A DNA stretch of 64,000 nt from Peribacillus simplex. GTDB lineage: Bacteria > Bacillota > Bacilli > Bacillales > DSM-1321. Below the pieces are notes generated by a model that ran no database searches, was not told the origin of the DNA, and saw only the letters and a program-made list of their open reading frames with translations. This document shows, piece by piece, positions 35,748-44,700 of this stretch (the stretch's first letter is position 1; each line of letters opens with the position of its first letter). The stretch is taken from NCBI RefSeq assembly GCF_030123325.1, contig NZ_CP126106.1, positions 1,702,001 through 1,766,000 on the forward strand, in the 5' to 3' direction. A program made the position numbers and the translations under genes.

Positions 35748-37682
35748 ATGGGAAAAATCATACAGCTTGATGAGGCTTTATCTAATAAAATCGCAGCTGG
35801 CGAAGTTGTTGAACGCCCAGCCTCAGTCGTTAAGGAACTTGTGGAAAACGCAATAGATGCAAACAGTACTATTATAGAGATTGAATTGGTGGAGGCTGGA
35901 CTTGGCTCCATTCGGATCGTGGATAATGGCGATGGGATTTTGGCTGACGACATAGAAGCGGCATTTAAACGCCACGCTACAAGTAAAATAAAAGATGAAA
36001 ATGATCTTTTCCGAATTCGAACACTTGGCTTCCGCGGTGAAGCAATGCCCAGTATTGCTTCAGTTTCCCGTTTTGAAATGAAAAGCAGCACAGGCGAAGA
36101 TGTGGGAACGCGCATACTTCTTGAAGGCGGCATGGTTAAGGAACTCGAGGCTTCATCCAGCCGGAAAGGAACGGATATCCTGGTTTCCGATTTGTTTTAC
36201 AATACTCCTGCAAGGTTGAAATATATGAAAACCATTCATACCGAGCTAGGAAATATTACGGATGTCGCTAACAGGCTCGCACTTTCGCATCCGGATGTTT
36301 CCATACGGTTATCACACAACGAGAAGCGAATCCTGCATACGAATGGTAACGGTGATGTCAGGCAGGTGCTAGCCGCAATCTATGGTACGAATATTGCCAA
36401 AAAAATGATTCCGGTTCAGGCAAGCTCCTTGGACTTCAAATTATCCGGATATATCGTTATGCCTGAGGTCACCCGGGCTTCTAGGAATTATATTTCAACA
36501 ATGATTAACGGCCGCTTCATTAAAAACTATGCGCTCGTGAAAGCAATCCTGGATGGGTACCATACACTTCTTCCAATTGGGCGTTTTCCAATTGCTTTGT
36601 TGAATATTGAAATGGATCCGATTCTTGTCGATGTCAATGTACATCCATCCAAAATGGAGGTAAGGCTCAGCAAGGAACAGGAATTGTATAGTCTTGTATC
36701 GGAAACGATTAAATCTTCGTTTAAAAAGATGACTCTAATACCAAGTGGATATGCACCAAAGCCGGAACAGGTGAAAAGTGAGCAAACTACGCTGGCATTG
36801 GACCATGTTGTCGAAAGCGGCAAGCGGGTCCTTGAAGAAGCCAAGAAAGAAGCTTCACTCTTGAAGGACACCTTGATTCGGGAAAAGCAGGAACAAAAGA
36901 GACACGTGGATCATAATGAAGATTTCAATCTTGAACCAATAAAGGAAATAATCTATAGCAATGAACAGCAGCAAATGGAAGATGCCCATATTCCGGTCTT
37001 ACAAGTTGATGAAAGCAAACCGAATTACGAGTCAGCTGAAAAGTATACAACCTACACTGTCGAACAAGAGGAAGAAATTGAGGTGAATGAACCGGATACC
37101 CGCATCCCTCCCATGTACCCAATTGGGCAAATGCATGGTACCTATATTTTCGCCCAAAACGAAAAAGGTTTGTACATCATAGACCAACATGCTGCCCAGG
37201 AACGGATCAAATACGAATATTTTAAAGAAAAGGTCGGACGCGTTGAAAACGAGCTACAGGATATGCTGGTTCCCATCACCCTTGAATTTTCAACAGACCA
37301 ATGCATCAGGATAAATGAATATCGTCATGAATTGGAAAAAGTCGGCGTCTATTTAGAAGAGTTTGGCTATAACGCCTATATTGTCCGATCGCATCCACAA
37401 TGGTTCCCTAAAGGAATTGAACAGGAAATCCTTGAAGAAATGATAGAGCAATTGCTATCGATGAAAAAGGTCGACCTCAAAAAATTGCGTGAAGAAGCAG
37501 CCATCATGATGAGCTGTAAAGCGTCAATAAAGGCAAACCGTCATCTGCGCAATGATGAAATCCAAGCACTATTGGACGAACTAAGGCGGACAACCGATCC
37601 CTTCACATGCCCACATGGAAGACCTATCATCATCTCTTATTCCATTTATGAAATGGAGAAAATGTTCAAGAGGATCATGTAA
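35748..37682 (+). CDS. mutL: DNA mismatch repair endonuclease MutL
   Basis: MutL is the mismatch-repair nicking endonuclease in bacteria that lack MutH. The 644 residues start with a GHKL ATPase (ELVENAIDANS, DNGDGI, TLGFRGEA; about residues 30-105), then a variable linker (about 330-455), then the dimerisation/endonuclease domain. The metal-binding motif DQHAAQERIKYE (about residues 475-486) and CPHGRP near the C-terminus are intact, so nicking activity is expected. The ATG follows AGCGAGG. A long hairpin terminator follows, of which a diverged second copy lies about 590 bases downstream. Confidence 0.96.
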   Translation: MGKIIQLDEALSNKIAAGEVVERPASVVKELVENAIDANSTIIEIELVEAGLGSIRIVDNGDGILADDIEAAFKRHATSKIKDENDLFRIRTLGFRGEAMPSIASVSRFEMKSSTGEDVGTRILLEGGMVKELEASSSRKGTDILVSDLFYNTPARLKYMKTIHTELGNITDVANRLALSHPDVSIRLSHNEKRILHTNGNGDVRQVLAAIYGTNIAKKMIPVQASSLDFKLSGYIVMPEVTRASRNYISTMINGRFIKNYALVKAILDGYHTLLPIGRFPIALLNIEMDPILVDVNVHPSKMEVRLSKEQELYSLVSETIKSSFKKMTLIPSGYAPKPEQVKSEQTTLALDHVVESGKRVLEEAKKEASLLKDTLIREKQEQKRHVDHNEDFNLEPIKEIIYSNEQQQMEDAHIPVLQVDESKPNYESAEKYTTYTVEQEEEIEVNEPDTRIPPMYPIGQMHGTYIFAQNEKGLYIIDQHAAQERIKYEYFKEKVGRVENELQDMLVPITLEFSTDQCIRINEYRHELEKVGVYLEEFGYNAYIVRSHPQWFPKGIEQEILEEMIEQLLSMKKVDLKKLREEAAIMMSCKASIKANRHLRNDEIQALLDELRRTTDPFTCPHGRPIIISYSIYEMEKMFKRIM

Positions 37683-37688
37683 TGAAAA

Positions 37689-37733
37689 GCAATGGAGGAC
37701 CCTAATGTAATAGGGTCCTCCATTGCTTTTTTG
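37689..37733 (+). terminator. mutL terminator
   Basis: A 17-bp near-perfect stem (GCAATGGAGGACCCTA with its complement) and six T residues end the mutSL operon. A related copy lies at 38280-38322. Confidence 0.92.
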
Positions 37734-37737
37734 ATGG

Positions 37738-38265
37738 TCAAATAGAATATCACCTGTATCAGAAGAACAAGACGCACTGGGGATATTTCAACAACTCCAA
37801 GTGCTGTCGGGACAGCTAATAAGTTTGATATTTTACATAATATTTATTCCTAGAGTTGGAAGGGAATACCCCCTAAGAAGTTTGTTTAAAAAAGAAAAAC
37901 TAAAGTTAATTTTAGGTATATCGTATCTGAAGAACACGTTAAAATGTAAAAACAAAATTCCAGAGTGTTACAAAGAGTCAGGCAGTTAAATTTTATAGAA
38001 CTGGTTTCAACAACATCTTGAAAAGTGTAGGTTCCTTTAAAGATAAGTTCTGGCCAATCGCAAAATTGAAGTGAATGATCTGTTGTTATATAGGGGAATC
38101 AATCAATTTGAAATTTCTTATATTATAAGAAGAAACTCGGTAGAATATATATAAGAAAAGAAAATCTCAGTTGCCAAGTCTATGTTTAATACCCATACAC
38201 CGCATTGAGTGACCACCATAATGAAAGATGTGGCGAAAGTATATGAGATCGGCTTTTTAAACGGG
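37738..38265. other. Noncoding or eroded stretch between two copies of the mutL terminator
   Basis: About 530 AT-rich bases with no convincing gene. A 62-codon open frame at 37801-37989 lacks a ribosome-binding site and any recognisable similarity. Short readable peptides occur in other frames (for example near 38067-38143) but are broken by stops. I read this as decayed DNA inserted between mutL and the duplicated terminator. Confidence 0.5.
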
Positions 38266-38275
38266 TCATGTAATG

Positions 38276-38326
38276 AAAAACAATGGAGAATCCTGATGTA
38301 ATGGGATTCTCCATTGCTTTTTTTGA
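38276..38326. terminator. Diverged second copy of the mutL terminator, bidirectional
   Basis: CAATGGAGAATCCTG pairs with TGGGATTCTCCATTG and is flanked by A- and T-runs, so it can work on both strands. It probably serves the convergent cupin gene. Sequence identity with 37675-37735 extends through TCATGTAATGAAAA at its left side. Confidence 0.8.
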
Positions 38327-38398
38327 TTCCGATTTATTAGACGCCATCCATGAAGCGGGGAAAGGACTTGAACAGGGTTATTCAAGTTCCCAACTTTT

Positions 38399-39052
38399 TC
38401 AATAATAATAATATGGAGGGGTGGGCTGGAATGGATAGTTATATGCCGGGGCAGTATACATTTGGTTATCATAGTGATTATTATATTGCGGATATTGCTG
38501 CATGTCTTCTTCGGTCGCTCGTTGGCAATTGGCTGGCGGACCGATGAATGTTGAGGGTTGAACCGGTGCAATCGCTTTTTTCCATTGGTTTTCATCCAGG
38601 CAATACGTATGTGCCATAATATTTGCAGGTGTCAATTTCAAGATATCCGAACCCAGGATCACCTCAGGTGTCGGTGCATTAAAAATGGCCAGCAGGTGAG
38701 TATTATCCGTATTAGCCACTTCATAATGCCACCAACCTTGGGGAACGTTGGCTACTTGGCCAGGTTTAATGGGATAATTTTGTATTTGCTTAGTAAAAGG
38801 ATTCAGTAATGAAACGGTTGCGGCTCCAGAAATGCAGTACACTAGCTCTGCAGCATTTTGATGATAATGCGGTTCTACGACATTATTTGAACTAAGGTAA
38901 ATATCTAATAAAGAAACATTTTCGAGAGTGTTCAATTGTTTGATACCTAATATATTAATATAGTTTTGATTGTCTTTTTTCATTAAATTGCTTTTATTAA
39001 TATCAAAAAAGTATTGTGTGGATGGTGAAGTATAGTCCATATAAGAGACCAT
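38399..39052 (-). CDS. Cupin-domain protein, probable spore coat component
   Basis: A 217-residue single-cupin protein. Metal-binding cupin motifs are visible: PHYHQNAAELVY (about residues 61-72) and the second-motif region QGWWHYEV (about 104-111). After the cupin (about 35-150) the C-terminus is rich in Tyr, Pro, Asn and Gln and ends PPYYYY. Tyr-rich tails are common in spore coat proteins, where tyrosines can be crosslinked. No signal peptide. The ATG follows AAAAGGAATG. A sigma-K-like -10 lies upstream. Enzyme activity (oxalate decarboxylase-like) is possible but the second histidine set is not clearly complete. Confidence 0.72.
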   Translation of the reverse strand: MVSYMDYTSPSTQYFFDINKSNLMKKDNQNYINILGIKQLNTLENVSLLDIYLSSNNVVEPHYHQNAAELVYCISGAATVSLLNPFTKQIQNYPIKPGQVANVPQGWWHYEVANTDNTHLLAIFNAPTPEVILGSDILKLTPANIMAHTYCLDENQWKKAIAPVQPSTFIGPPANCQRATEEDMQQYPQYNNHYDNQMYTAPAYNYPFQPTPPYYYY

Positions 39053-39087
39053 GGATTTATCATTCCTTTTTTTAAGACTTGATTTTT

Positions 39088-39096
39088 CAGGATATG
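39088..39096 (-). promoter_or_regulatory. Sigma-K-like -10 upstream of the cupin gene
   Basis: On the minus strand CATATCCTG fits CATANNNTA with one mismatch, with an AC dinucleotide 17 bases further upstream. It is the same near-consensus form seen before cotE. Confidence 0.35.
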
Positions 39097-39117
39097 TTAG
39101 ATCTCATTTTAATGTGC

Positions 39118-39136
39118 AATAACCCAGTGGGTTATT
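39118..39136. repeat. Small palindrome in the cupin/OPT divergent region
   Basis: AATAACCCAGTGGGTTATT has 9-base arms around one base. It lies in the 340-base gap between divergent genes. A second hairpin, CTGATTA/TAATCAG at 39278-39298 followed by GCTTTT, lies closer to the OPT gene and could act as a leader attenuator. No coding sequence is evident here. Confidence 0.45.
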
Positions 39137-39394
39137 TGCTCATGGAGCTAATAAGGAGTGCTGATGGTCAGTCATCGAATGAATGAAATGCAGTGAGTTT
39201 CATGTAACGATTAGGCCCATTACAGATGGTTATGAGATTAATGTTTTTTAAAAAAATTCAAAACCGAAACTACTAATCTGATTATTTGATATAATCAGGC
39301 TTTTAATAAGCAGAATTTTTCCATTGCGTGACTTTAAATTACAGTGATATAATGTTCTCTGTGATTTTAAAGTTTAACATAGGAAGTGGCTAAA

Positions 39395-41287
39395 TTGTCG
39401 AACAATTCAAAAGAGAGTAAATTCGTCCCGTACGTCTCTGCATCTAAATCTCTACCGGAATTGACTGCAACTGCAATCATTCTAGGGATCATTCTTGCAA
39501 TCGTATTCGGGGCGGCAAATGCATACTTAGGCCTACTTATTGGTTTAACTGTCTCTGCTTCAATACCCGCAGCGGTAATTTCAATGGCTATCTTAAGAGG
39601 GGTTTTTCGCAGGGATTCAATATTAGAAAACAATATTGTGCAAACGATGACCACGGCAGGTGAGGCTATTGGTGCCGGTGCTGTATTTACCATACCGGCA
39701 TTATTCATGTGGGACATGGACGTGAGTCAAGCGTTCATCATTTTCGTTGTATTAACTGGGGGATTTTTAGGGGTCTTCATGATGGTTCCCCTTCGCCAGC
39801 TTTTGATTGTAAGGGAACATGAAACATTACCATATCCTGAAGGTACGGCATGTGCCGAGGTCCTGAAGTCAGGAGAAAAGGGTGGTACAAGCGCGAAACT
39901 AATCGGAGCCGGTTTGGTTATCGGCGGTGTCGTTAAAGGGCTTGGTGATGGGTTTAAGCTTTTCAAGACAGAGGTTGAAACAGGAATCACGAATTTTAAA
40001 AATGCAGTGGTTGGTCTTGATGCCTTTCCTTCCCTTTTGGGTGTAGGTTATATTATTGGACCGCGTGTTGCAGGACAAATGTTAGGTGGGGGTTTATTAG
40101 CCTGGGTTGTTCTAATACCGGCCATCAGCTTTTTTGGCGGAAGCAATGAAACAGCCATTTTTCCTTCTGATGTACCGATAGGTGAATTGGATGCATGGGG
40201 AATTTGGGATAATTATATACGCTATATTGGTGCTGGTGCCGTTGCAACTGGCGGATTGATCACATTGATCAAAACATTACCAATACTTTTCAGTTCGGTT
40301 TTTGATACTATTAAAGGCGTAAAAGCCAATAAAGGACAACTAAAATCAGGTTCGATCCGTACAGAACAAGACATGCCGGCTAAATACGTTTGGCTGGGAA
40401 CGATCATCGTCATTTTAATCATTGCTTTCACACCTATAACAGATGTAGGAATCATCGGTGCGATTGCAATTGCGATTTTTGGATTTTTATTCGTGACAGT
40501 GGCTTCAAGGGTTGTTGGAATCGTCGGAAGTTCTTCTTCCCCTGTTTCTGGAATGACGATAGCTACACTTTTGATTGTGGCCATTGTCTATAAAGCTACT
40601 GGTTTTACTGGTACGACTGGAATGGTAGCCGCATTAACCGTCGCTGCGATCATTTGTACAGCACTTGCGGTTTCAGGTGATGTTTCACAAGATCTAAAAA
40701 CAGGTTATATCGTCGGCGGGACACCATGGAAACAACAAGTTGCCATGATGATCGGTGTTGTTGCTTCCGCGTCCGTAATTGGTTTTATCCTGGTTCTGAT
40801 GGATAATGCATATACGATGGGATCTGCAGAACTGCCTGCACCTAAAGCGGCACTAATGAAAATACTTGCTGAAGGTGTTCTAGGGGGGGATTTACCTTGG
40901 ACCCTCATCTTTATCGGTGCAGCTATTTCCATCACATTAGAGTTTTTCGGTCTGAATTCACTTGTTGTTGCAGTCGGCATTTACTTGCCGGTTCATACTA
41001 GTGCCCCAATCATGGTCGGTGGATTTATTCGTTTCTTCGTTGAGTTCTTCTCGAAAACAAAAGAAGCGCTTAAAGCAAGGGTTGATAGAGGTGTATTATT
41101 TGCTTCTGGTTTAATAGCAGGTGAATCATTGATTGGTGTTCTTATTGCCATATTGATCGCAGCAGGTGTCCAAGTTCCGGCTGCGGCTAAATTAGCCAGC
41201 AATTTGCTGCCATTCTTACTATTCCTTGCTCTGGCTGGATTGCTTTGGTTCGTATCCAGCAAAGGGAAAAAAGAAGATGCTTCGTAA
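39395..41287 (+). CDS. OPT-family oligopeptide transporter
   Basis: A 630-residue integral membrane protein with about 15 hydrophobic segments, of the OPT family (proton-coupled uptake of short peptides or metal chelates). The N-terminus (FVPYVSASKSLPELTATAIILG) and the loop REHETLPYPEGTACAEVLK are family signatures. I choose TTG 39395, with AGGAAGTGG spaced before it; a GTG at 39386 sits on that site. The last 11 bases overlap the downstream PqqD-like gene, so the two are coupled. Confidence 0.87.
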   Translation: MSNNSKESKFVPYVSASKSLPELTATAIILGIILAIVFGAANAYLGLLIGLTVSASIPAAVISMAILRGVFRRDSILENNIVQTMTTAGEAIGAGAVFTIPALFMWDMDVSQAFIIFVVLTGGFLGVFMMVPLRQLLIVREHETLPYPEGTACAEVLKSGEKGGTSAKLIGAGLVIGGVVKGLGDGFKLFKTEVETGITNFKNAVVGLDAFPSLLGVGYIIGPRVAGQMLGGGLLAWVVLIPAISFFGGSNETAIFPSDVPIGELDAWGIWDNYIRYIGAGAVATGGLITLIKTLPILFSSVFDTIKGVKANKGQLKSGSIRTEQDMPAKYVWLGTIIVILIIAFTPITDVGIIGAIAIAIFGFLFVTVASRVVGIVGSSSSPVSGMTIATLLIVAIVYKATGFTGTTGMVAALTVAAIICTALAVSGDVSQDLKTGYIVGGTPWKQQVAMMIGVVASASVIGFILVLMDNAYTMGSAELPAPKAALMKILAEGVLGGDLPWTLIFIGAAISITLEFFGLNSLVVAVGIYLPVHTSAPIMVGGFIRFFVEFFSKTKEALKARVDRGVLFASGLIAGESLIGVLIAILIAAGVQVPAAAKLASNLLPFLLFLALAGLLWFVSSKGKKEDAS

Positions 41288-41642
41288 ACGCCAATCAAAA
41301 AAGAGGAACCTGTTAACTATGGTTCCCCTTTTGGAAAGACGCGTCACTATGGTACATGAATCTTCGGAAGCAACTTTTCTGGTCATTCAAAGGATTAATT
41401 TTGTGGAACGAATTACAATTCGTTTCTTTAAACAGCCATCAGTCCGTAAAATCAAGCTTGATAAGTTTGGTGCATATGCCATTAAACAGATGCAGTCCCA
41501 AAGGAATGTAAATCAGATTTCTGAAGCGATGAGTGAACATTTTGGTGAGGAAGCAGAGCCAGCCTTACCGCGGTTGATGAAATTTCTGGAAATTCTTGAG
41601 GCTCATGATTGGATCATATGGGATAATGAAGAAGAAAAATGA
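41277..41642 (+). CDS. PqqD-like small protein coupled to OPT transporter
   Basis: A 121-residue protein with a PqqD-like winged-helix domain (about residues 40-115; LDKFGAYAIKQMQ, then NQISEAMSEHFGEEAEPALPRL). PqqD domains bind leader peptides of ribosomal peptide products, but stand-alone PqqD proteins also occur without a known peptide. The N-terminus is basic. The ATG has AAAGGG ten bases upstream and overlaps the OPT stop. No precursor peptide or radical-SAM enzyme is visible nearby, so a RiPP role is unproven. Confidence 0.7.
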   Translation: MLRKRQSKKRNLLTMVPLLERRVTMVHESSEATFLVIQRINFVERITIRFFKQPSVRKIKLDKFGAYAIKQMQSQRNVNQISEAMSEHFGEEAEPALPRLMKFLEILEAHDWIIWDNEEEK

Positions 41643-41680
41643 AAAAAAGCTGAAGCTCTTTTTGATGCTTCAGCTTTTTT
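41643..41680 (+). terminator. Terminator after the OPT-PqqD pair
   Basis: AAAAAGCTGAAGC pairs with GCTTCAGCTTTTT around ten bases. Confidence 0.9.
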
Positions 41681-41856
41681 CTGTTTTGGATTTGAAAACA
41701 AGATTTTCATTAGGTTCATGACATTTAAATCATCTCCATTTTACAAAAATGGAATGCGGGTATAATTATTTTTAATAACTTTATATATTGTATTCTTGTA
41801 CCGTTAGTCATGAGTAATAACAGTAATATTCAATTTTGAAGAGCAGGTGGGTTATT

Positions 41857-42599
41857 ATGGGAAGAGTACAAGGTAAAGTAGCATTAGTGACAGGTGGAGC
41901 TTCAGTATAGGATTATACATATCCACACTAATGGCTAAAGAAGGCGCAAAAGTCGTGATTGCTGATTTTAATGAAGCAGGAGCAAAGGAAGCGGCCGAAA
42001 ACTTGGATGCTGGACAAGCGGATTCTATCCAGGCAGCAGTCGACTTTACAATTGAACAATATGGAACGGTTACGGTACTAGTTAATAATGTGGGTTTAAC
42101 TAATCTGCATAAAGATCTGGATGTCGTGAATGGATGTGAATTTAAAAGTGTCCTCTTGGGAAGCAGGTTTGCGATTCCTCATATGAGTAAAGCAGGAGGG
42201 GATTCGATAATCAATACGGCCTCCATGGCTGGATTTACAGGTGACTCCGTACGATCTGCATATGGTGCGTCCAAAGCGGGGGTAGTGAATTTGACCCGTT
42301 ATATCGCTGCACAGTATGGTAAAGATCATATTCGTTGTAATGGAGTGGCACCGGGCCTTATTTTAACTCCTGCAGCGAAAAATAATATGCCTCCTGCCGT
42401 ACTCGATATTTTTGCCAAATTTAATGCATTGCCATATCATGGTGAAGCGGATGATATCGGTTATACCGTTCTATTCCTTGCATCTGACGAGTCCATATTC
42501 ATTACAGGTCAGACGATCCAAGTGGAAGGCGGTCATTACATAGCCAACCCAAGCATCTCTGATTTTAATGATTATGTAACTAAAGCAAAATCCAATTAA
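41857..42599 (+). pseudogene. Decayed short-chain dehydrogenase (frameshift and internal deletions)
   Basis: The gene starts at ATG 41857 behind GCAGGTGGG and reads the SDR start GKVALVTGGAS, then hits a stop at 41908. One lost G in the TGGxxxGxG motif explains this; restoring it would give GGASGIGLY and join the 222-residue downstream frame (41931-42599). That frame keeps the active-site YGASKAG and the C-terminus GQTIQVEGGHY. Spacing between LDAGQADSIQ and VNGCEFKSVLLG is shorter than in normal SDRs, so in-frame deletions are also likely. A sequencing error could explain the frameshift alone, not the deletions. Confidence 0.75.
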
Positions 42600-42629
42600 T
42601 TGTCTGGACATTCTTATATCAAAACCTTA

Positions 42630-42662
42630 CCCTGGATAAGATCAAGCTTATCCGGGGTTTTT
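42630..42662 (+). terminator. Terminator after the SDR pseudogene
   Basis: CCCTGGATAAG pairs with CTTATCCGGGG (one G-T pair) and is followed by five T. Confidence 0.85.
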
Positions 42663-42712
42663 AATTAGTAGGCCCTATATTTTTAAAAAACATGAAGCAG
42701 GTGCATATAACA

Positions 42713-43321
42713 ATGGAAGAAACGAATTATGATGAAATGCTGAACATCAGGACGGTAGGCGAACAAAAAAATTTCAATGATTCTTTGCATTATCACCGCT
42801 ACGAACCTACGCCATACAGTGCATTAGAACATTTATTCAAAAAATATGCTCTGAAAAGAGATGATCGCATTGTGGATTTTGGATGCGGTAAAGGACGCTT
42901 GAATTTTTTTATCCATCACTTATATCAATCAGCCGTGGTTGGCGTGGAGATGAATGAAAATTTCTATAAAGAAGCGATCGAGAATCTGAATGGCTACATG
43001 AAGAAAAGGAAAAACATCAATGGCAATATAGAATTCCGCTGTTGTTTGGCAGAAGAATATGATATTGATACGAAAGACAATCGTTTTTATTTTTTTAATC
43101 CGTTCTCGGTACATATTTTCATGAAAATCATCAATAACATTTTGCTTTCCTTTGAAAAAGAACCGCGCCAAATCGAACTTATATTATTTTATGCTTCACA
43201 GGATTATATTTTTTTCCTCGAAAATCAAACCGCATTCGAGCTGAAAAACGAAGTGATGTTACCTGGCTTGACTGAATCTAATCCTTTTGAGAAATTCGTC
43301 ATATACGAATTGTTGAATTGA
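42713..43321 (+). CDS. Class I SAM-dependent methyltransferase
   Basis: A 202-residue methyltransferase-like protein. The SAM motif I is VDFGCGKGRLNFF (about residues 62-74), followed by the acidic end of strand 2 in GVEMNENF; FFNPFS matches the motif IV region. The substrate is unknown. I choose ATG 42713, which has GCAGGTG nine bases upstream, over ATG 42692, which lacks a site. It stands alone between terminators. Confidence 0.72.
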   Translation: MEETNYDEMLNIRTVGEQKNFNDSLHYHRYEPTPYSALEHLFKKYALKRDDRIVDFGCGKGRLNFFIHHLYQSAVVGVEMNENFYKEAIENLNGYMKKRKNINGNIEFRCCLAEEYDIDTKDNRFYFFNPFSVHIFMKIINNILLSFEKEPRQIELILFYASQDYIFFLENQTAFELKNEVMLPGLTESNPFEKFVIYELLN

Positions 43322-43358
43322 ATGGATACTCGTTTTTTTGTGATGATCAAGTAAATAT

Positions 43359-43390
43359 AAAAAAACACCCAAGCAATCATTGGTGCTTGG
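43359..43390 (-). terminator. Minus-strand terminator-like hairpin
   Basis: Read on the minus strand, CCAAGCA pairs with TGCTTGG around eight bases and is followed by GTGTTTTTTT. It lies downstream of the gene remnant at 43628-43774 and is probably that lost gene's terminator. Confidence 0.55.
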
Positions 43391-43627
43391 TTGCAATGAG
43401 TGAAGCCATCAAAGGTGCTTAATTTACAGCATATTGTAAAATCTTTTGAGACTGTGGTTCATATTGTCTTCCTATATAAATTTGATGCCTAATCATATAA
43501 GTTAAAATGGTCCAGAGCTTCCGGCTGTTGTCCGTATATCCCTAGTATATTAGATTAGGCTATGATTTCCTCTCATAATATAGTCGATTTGCGTACAGAG
43601 TTTTTTTAATAAAAGTTCCATTTGGTT

Positions 43628-43774
43628 TCAGAAATTCTCCCCCTTTCCGCCGACTGTCTGCAGAGCCTCATCAAAGCAAGCATCCAGCGGAGTCTTGGCT
43701 AGCCAGTTATTGGGCAGCAGTGTCGCAGATTTCTTCAATCTTGTGAGGGTTTCTTCAGTGAAAAATGGCTCCTT
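43628..43774 (-). pseudogene. Remnant of the 3' end of an unidentified gene
   Basis: About 48 codons read without a stop on the minus strand and end in TGA; residues include LPNNWLAKTPLDACFDEAL, with normal coding composition. There is no start codon or ribosome-binding site, and a stop lies just upstream in frame. I cannot name the family. The surrounding 570 bases hold no other gene. Confidence 0.4.
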
Positions 43775-43835
43775 TTAAAAATCATGATTCGGTCGAGAGT
43801 TCCGAATTAGAATCAACTTGCCGTATAAAAAGTAT

Positions 43836-43888
43836 AAAAGAAGACGGATGGATGCCTTAATTAATAAGGCATCCATCCGTCTTCTTTT
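43836..43888 (-). terminator. Terminator of the PTS-operon regulator
   Basis: A perfect inverted repeat with arms of about 25 bases (AAAAGAAGACGGATGGATGC and beyond), centred on TTAATTAA, lies just beyond the stop codon of the GntR gene. The same hairpin could also stop transcripts coming from the left. Confidence 0.88.
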
Positions 43889-43894
43889 ATATAA

Positions 43895-44620
43895 TCAATA
43901 GTTCCGCTCGATGACAAAGTGTGCACGATCGCCTCTAAAGAGAGTTTTAGAGAATTCAATGACCGATCCATCATTCTCATATGTGTAAGTTTCTAATGAA
44001 AAACAAGGTGAGCCGTTCGGTACATCCAATTTGTCAGAAATGGAATCGTCGGCAAGTGAAAACTCCAAGTGTTCGACGGTTTTTTTTACTTTTAAATTGA
44101 ATTGTGTTTCAAGTACTTTAAAAAGTGATTTTTCGCAGGCTTCGATATTAAGCCCGGGTGTTTTATACCAAGGGAGAAAGGCAATTTCATATTGAAGGGG
44201 GATGTCGTTTACGTAACGTATCCGTTCCAGTTTGTTTACGGGGTCTCCAATATTTTGTTTGAAAAGCTTGGCAAGGGTAGCGTTTGCTTCAATCACCTTT
44301 AAGCTAATGACCTTTGTAGAAGGATTTTTACCTTGCATCGTGACTTGCTCAGAGAATTTTTCAACCGTGCTTGAAAGAAATTGCTTCACTTTATTCTCCG
44401 CAACGAAAGTCCCTTTGCCTTGGACACGGTAGATGTAGCCTTCGACGTTCAATTGCTGTAAGGCCGTACGAACTGTTGTCCTGCTTACTCCGTATATTTT
44501 ACAAAATTCAGCCTCAGTCGGTAATTTTGTATTTGGTTGATATTCGCCATTTTTTATGAGATCGATAATCGATTCCTTGACTATGGAATGCAATGCCGCT
44601 TCTTTATTCATGGTCTCCAC
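43895..44620 (-). CDS. GntR/HutC-family repressor of the PTS operon
   Basis: A 241-residue regulator with an N-terminal GntR helix-turn-helix (about residues 10-80; YGVSRTTVRTALQQL, wing VQGKGTFV) and a C-terminal UTRA domain that binds a sugar phosphate. I choose GTG 44620, which has AGGAGG seven bases upstream; a longer in-frame ATG start at 44680 ignores that site, overlaps the -10 element and is less likely. It is divergent from the chitobiose-type PTS operon and is the obvious local regulator, probably relieved by the phosphorylated disaccharide. Palindromes overlap both promoters. Confidence 0.87.
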   Translation of the reverse strand: METMNKEAALHSIVKESIIDLIKNGEYQPNTKLPTEAEFCKIYGVSRTTVRTALQQLNVEGYIYRVQGKGTFVAENKVKQFLSSTVEKFSEQVTMQGKNPSTKVISLKVIEANATLAKLFKQNIGDPVNKLERIRYVNDIPLQYEIAFLPWYKTPGLNIEACEKSLFKVLETQFNLKVKKTVEHLEFSLADDSISDKLDVPNGSPCFSLETYTYENDGSVIEFSKTLFRGDRAHFVIERNY

Positions 44621-44645
44621 AGTGATTCCTCCTATGTTCATTCCC

Positions 44646-44663
44646 AATCTATACATATAGATT
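44646..44663. promoter_or_regulatory. Operator candidate over the regulator's own -10
   Basis: AATCTATACATATAGATT is a perfect 8-base inverted repeat around CA. It overlaps the -10 element of the regulator promoter (44659-44664), which fits autorepression. Confidence 0.6.
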
Positions 44664-44687
44664 ATCTCGGATAAGTTCAATAATCAA
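44659..44687 (-). promoter_or_regulatory. Sigma-A promoter of the GntR regulator
   Basis: On the minus strand TTGATT and TAATCT are spaced by 17 bases. Confidence 0.65.
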
Positions 44688-44700
44688 CTTTAAATCGAAA

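Noticed and set aside
37801..37989. 62-codon open frame after mutL
   Set aside because: No ribosome-binding site, no similarity I recognise, AT-rich composition and placement in a decayed stretch.
38350..38809. Plus-strand frames opposite the cupin gene
   Set aside because: Antisense shadows; the cupin motifs are on the minus strand.
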